Assembly: GCA_903925515.1 (NCBI GenBank)
Contig: CAIYFP010000540.1
Location: 1 to 17,270, forward strand
DNA: 17,270 nt
Reading direction: 5' to 3'
Source of the DNA: an uncultured Verrucomicrobiota bacterium
GTDB lineage: Bacteria > Verrucomicrobiota > Verrucomicrobiia > Limisphaerales > UBA9464
In this document: positions 15,314-17,270 of the stretch, piece by piece
Numbering within the stretch: the stretch's first letter is position 1
Layout of the letters: each line of letters begins with the position of its first letter
Notes under the pieces: model-generated
What the model was told of the DNA's origin: nothing
Seen by the model: the letters and a program-made list of their open reading frames with translations, nothing else
The model's database searches: none
Program-made: the position numbers and the translations under genes

Positions 15314-16642
15314 ATGGCCATTCAGGATGCGTACGTGGAGCGGGTGGTGGACTTGCTGGACCCGGGGATGAACCGCCTCAACAACATGGGCATGGACGAG
15401 GCACGCGACCGGGTGCTTTCCGGGGATGCGGCGAGGGTGGGCGAAATTGACGGTTCCTTTGCAATCCTTGCGCGGGACGGGAAGACGGTGCGGATGGCGC
15501 GTTCGTTGGATCGGCCGATGCGGTACTTCCTTGCGAAGAGGCAGGAGGGGCCCGCGTTGATTGTGGCGGACCGGATCGACGCGATCCATGAGCAGTTGCG
15601 AAGGGAGGGACTCGAGGGGCAGTTCCACCCGTCGTACACGCGGATGGTGCCGGCGCATTACGTGGTGGAGATCCAGTTGGTGGGATGCCCGGATCCGGAC
15701 CCCGTGTACACGCGGTACTTCACGCCGGAGCGGAACACCTTGCCGGCCGACCTCGACGAGATTGGGCGGCGTTACGCGGGGGCGTTGGCGGACGAGGTGG
15801 GCAAGTGGTTGCGGCATCACGACGACCGGGAGCCCATCGGGGTGGAGTTTTCGGGGGGCATCGATTCCGGGGCGGTGTTCCTCGTCGCGTACCATGTGAT
15901 GCGGTCGCAGGGCAAGAGCCCGGCACGGATGAAGGCGTTCACGCTGGACTTTGGGGACGGACCGGATGTGGCGCAGGCGCGGGAATTCCTGGGGTGTCTT
16001 GGGCTGGGGATGTTCCATGAGACGATCCCGGCGCGCCTTGAGGACATCGACCTCGCGGAGACGGTCCGGGTAATCGAGGACTACAAGCCCCTCGACGTGG
16101 AATGCGCTGCGATGGGCATGGCGTTGTGCCGTGGCATCCGGGAGAGATACCCGGACTGGAGGCTGCTGATCGACGGCGACGGGGGCGACGAGAACCTCAA
16201 GGACTACCCGATCGAGGAGAACCCGGAGCTGACGATTCGCTCGGTGGTGCACAACCTGATGCTCTACCACGAGGGCTGGGGGGTGGGGCGCATCAAGCAC
16301 AGCCTGACTTACAGCGGGGGGTTGAGCCGGGGCTACGTGCGCTCGTATGCGCCCGCGAGGAAGCATGGATTTGACGCATTCAGCCCACTGACCCGGCCGT
16401 CGGTGGTGGCGGTGAGCGAGGGAATCCCGTTCATCGAGCTCACCCGGTATGACGTCCCGACCCTGTACTCGTTGAAGGGCGAGGTCGTTCGGCGCGGCGT
16501 GAAGGCAGTTACGGGCATGGAGATGCCGGTGTTCGAGAAGCGGCGTTTCCAGCATGGCGCGGTCTCCGTGGGCGCGTTGCGTCGCCGCTTGCCAACCGCC
16601 GAGGCGGAGTACCGGCGCGAGTTCCTGTCCCGTTACGTTTGA
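15314..16642 (+). CDS. Asparagine-synthetase-like ATP-pyrophosphatase lacking the glutaminase nucleophile
   Basis: A 442-residue protein. The synthetase domain has the PP-loop Ser180-Gly-Gly-Ile-Asp-Ser185 (GVEFSGGIDSGAVF), which binds ATP pyrophosphate, and the second motif Asp287-Gly-Asp-Gly-Gly-Asp-Glu293. The N-terminal ~150 residues carry only the later part of an Ntn-type glutaminase fold ('IDGSFAILARDGKTVRMARSLDRPMRYFL' and 'LIVADRIDAIHEQL'). The protein begins MAIQDAY, without the Met-Cys start needed for glutamine hydrolysis. It may therefore use free ammonia or an amine donor, or make another amide or adenylate-derived product, as beta-lactam-synthetase-type relatives do; the substrate is unknown. 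The start is set by GGAAGG seven bases upstream. It stands alone, divergent from rnhC, and is followed 87 bases later by tRNA-Arg. It is not a frameshifted asnB: the upstream open frame does not encode a glutaminase domain. Confidence 0.85.
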   Translation: MAIQDAYVERVVDLLDPGMNRLNNMGMDEARDRVLSGDAARVGEIDGSFAILARDGKTVRMARSLDRPMRYFLAKRQEGPALIVADRIDAIHEQLRREGLEGQFHPSYTRMVPAHYVVEIQLVGCPDPDPVYTRYFTPERNTLPADLDEIGRRYAGALADEVGKWLRHHDDREPIGVEFSGGIDSGAVFLVAYHVMRSQGKSPARMKAFTLDFGDGPDVAQAREFLGCLGLGMFHETIPARLEDIDLAETVRVIEDYKPLDVECAAMGMALCRGIRERYPDWRLLIDGDGGDENLKDYPIEENPELTIRSVVHNLMLYHEGWGVGRIKHSLTYSGGLSRGYVRSYAPARKHGFDAFSPLTRPSVVAVSEGIPFIELTRYDVPTLYSLKGEVVRRGVKAVTGMEMPVFEKRRFQHGAVSVGALRRRLPTAEAEYRREFLSRYV

Positions 16643-16686
16643 GGGTGGGCTGGCGGATGGGTTGTGGGGTTTTGTGGAGAAAGGCC

Positions 16687-16714
16687 TTGCTCCGTGCGGT
16701 GGCGATTTTCTACC
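16687..16714 (+). promoter_or_regulatory. Weak candidate promoter for tRNA-Arg
   Basis: TTGCTC at 16687-16692 and TCTACC at 16709-16714 are separated by 16 bases, and the -10 box ends 15 bases before the tRNA. The spacing and location fit a sigma-70 promoter, but both boxes match the consensus poorly. Confidence 0.2.
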
Positions 16715-16729
16715 CTTTCGCCGCTTAGC

Positions 16730-16806
16730 GCATCCGTAGCTCAATTGGATAGAGCATCTGACTACGGATCAGAAGGTTCCAGGTTCAACTCCTGGCGGAT
16801 GCGCCA
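16730..16806 (+). tRNA. tRNA-Arg (anticodon ACG)
   Basis: A complete 77-base cloverleaf. The acceptor stem is GCATCCG/CGGATGC (16730-16736 with 16796-16802), the D stem GCTC/GAGC, the anticodon stem TCTGA/TCAGA with loop CTACGGA, and the T stem CCAGG/CCTGG with loop TTCAACT. The anticodon ACG is at 16764-16766; its A would be converted to inosine to read CGU, CGC and CGA. The discriminator is G and the CCA end is encoded at 16804-16806. The 3' half is a common attachment site for integrative elements, which fits the recombinase-like stub that follows. Confidence 0.97.
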
Positions 16807-16827
16807 GCTCCTTCCCCAAAAACCCCA

Positions 16828-16845
16828 GCAAAACCCATGTTTTGC
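16828..16845 (+). terminator. Perfect hairpin downstream of tRNA-Arg
   Basis: GCAAAAC at 16828-16834 and GTTTTGC at 16839-16845 pair perfectly around a four-base CCAT loop, 21 bases after the tRNA. It may end the tRNA transcript or belong to the attachment region of an integrated element. No T-tract follows on the + strand. Confidence 0.35.
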
Positions 16846-16883
16846 CTCGGGCGTCTTCGTCTCACCACGGCAACAGAAACCTC

Positions 16884-16905
16884 TTGTACCCTGTTTGTAC
16901 CCTGT
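16884..16905 (+). repeat. Perfect 11-bp tandem repeat upstream of the recombinase stub
   Basis: TTGTACCCTGT occurs twice without a gap, at 16884-16894 and 16895-16905. It lies between the tRNA and the recombinase-like ORF, 13 bases before its ATG. The spacing and place suggest binding sites for a recombinase or a directionality factor (arm-type sites). That role is inferred. Confidence 0.75.
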
Positions 16906-16918
16906 TGCTTTGCTGAAC

Positions 16919-17146
16919 ATGAACGCCCAGAAAACGAAGAAACCCCAGCCAACCCAGCCAACCGTCGCCTCGTCGGCCCCCAAAACCACCCCTCCCCAAT
17001 CCGCCGCAATACCACGGCGGAAGAAGGTGGAGGGGGTTCGAGGGTTGTACGTGGACCTCACCAGCGGGATGTACCTCCGTCGCATCCAGACCGGCGGTAA
17101 GGACACGTACGAGTCCATGGGGACCCGCAAAAAGCCTCAAGCGTAA
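16919..17146 (+). pseudogene. Probable N-terminal remnant of a tyrosine recombinase (integrase)
   Basis: A 75-residue open frame. The first ~38 residues are Lys/Pro/Thr/Gln-rich and probably disordered (MNAQKTKKPQPTQPT...). Then 'KKVEGVRGLYVDLTSGMYLRRIQTGGKDTYESMGTRKKPQA' reads like the N-terminal SAM-like/AP2-type DNA-binding start of phage and island integrases ('GLY...SG.YY.R....GK..ESLGT'). It stops at TAA after the position where such proteins continue into the core-binding and catalytic domains. No downstream frame resumes integrase-like sequence, so the rest seems deleted rather than frameshifted. It starts 112 bases after tRNA-Arg, as expected for an element integrated there. It could instead be a small intact protein; the catalytic Arg-His-Arg-Tyr set is absent from the window. 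Confidence 0.5.
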
Positions 17147-17218
17147 CCGTCCGGCCGACCCGTCGTGCGTGGGGGCGGGGTGTTCGGGCAGGATGGGCGG
17201 GTGAAGTCCAAGAACCCC

Positions 17219-17270
17219 ATGTCTCGCGCCTCGTCGGGACGCCCGGGCCGGCCCCGGCACGAGATCGAGG
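17219..17270 (+). CDS. Start of a possible gene, cut by the window end
   Basis: From ATG 17219 the frame reads MSRASSGRPGRPRHEIE and runs off the window. A GTG at 17201 in the same frame, after purine-rich GGATGGGCGG, is an alternative start. 'GRPGRPR' resembles an AT-hook or a basic N-terminal arm of DNA-binding proteins. The fragment is too short for any functional call. Confidence 0.3.
   Translation, partial: MSRASSGRPGRPRHEIE

Noticed and set aside
16664..16918. Open frame running through tRNA-Arg into the recombinase stub
   Set aside because: The part before 16919 is the tRNA and spacer in translation; the ATG at 16919 is the first plausible start.
1..17270. CRISPR array, defence system, toxin-antitoxin pair or biosynthetic cluster
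   Set aside because: No regularly spaced repeats, effector nucleases or linked modification enzymes were seen. The WYL protein alone, without defence neighbours, is not enough.

Overview
The window is high-GC bacterial DNA, densely coded, with most genes on the + strand. It looks like a Verrucomicrobiota chromosome (Limisphaerales/Pedosphaera-like or a relative). The reasons are a giant secreted protease rich in Thr-Asn loops with tandem P, LamG and PPC modules and a C-terminal tail ending in an 'ATFFRVVP' strand, start sites that often lack a Shine-Dalgarno sequence, and the general gene complement. The phylum call is inference from protein style; no rRNA or other phylogenetic marker was compared.

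Layout. (1) 87-7361: one very large exported subtilisin-family (S8, KP-43-like) protease with a long tail of beta-sandwich modules. (2) 7362-7711: a 350-base gap with no convincing gene and one GC-rich hairpin. (3) 7712-11332: a tightly packed run. It starts with a small coiled-coil/HARE-HTH-like protein, then hisF, a DUF486 small membrane protein, hisI, an unrecognised membrane protein and a WYL-domain transcription regulator. Gaps from hisF onward are 3-29 bases, so these genes are probably one transcript. (4) 11417-14107: apt (purine salvage), then a 712-residue fusion of a PAP2 lipid phosphatase with an ArnT/GT39-like membrane glycosyltransferase. (5) 14202-15197 on the - strand: RNase HIII (rnhC), convergent with the fusion gene. 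A short imperfect palindrome lies between them. (6) 15314-16642: an asparagine-synthetase-like ATP-pyrophosphatase that lacks the N-terminal glutaminase nucleophile, divergent from rnhC. (7) 16730-16806: tRNA-Arg(ACG) with encoded CCA. It is followed by a compositionally different A/C-rich stretch with a hairpin, a perfect 11-bp tandem repeat and a short ORF that looks like the N-terminal stub of a tyrosine recombinase. This is the probable scar of an element that integrated at the tRNA. (8) The last 52 bases hold the start of another possible gene, cut by the window end.

How the genes relate. hisF and hisI are two histidine-pathway steps kept in one transcript. HisI opens the ring of phosphoribosyl-AMP and HisF makes the imidazole ring plus AICAR, which returns to purine synthesis; apt, just downstream, recycles adenine with PRPP. 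The protease and the PAP2-glycosyltransferase fusion act outside the cytoplasm or in the membrane and have no obvious link to the metabolic block.

Most of the window is ordinary. The items most worth a second look are the apparent circular permutation of a LamG domain inside a split P domain of the protease, the PAP2-GT39 fusion, the glutaminase-less asparagine-synthetase-like enzyme, and the tRNA-Arg integration scar. I did not find a clear defence system, CRISPR array or biosynthetic cluster.
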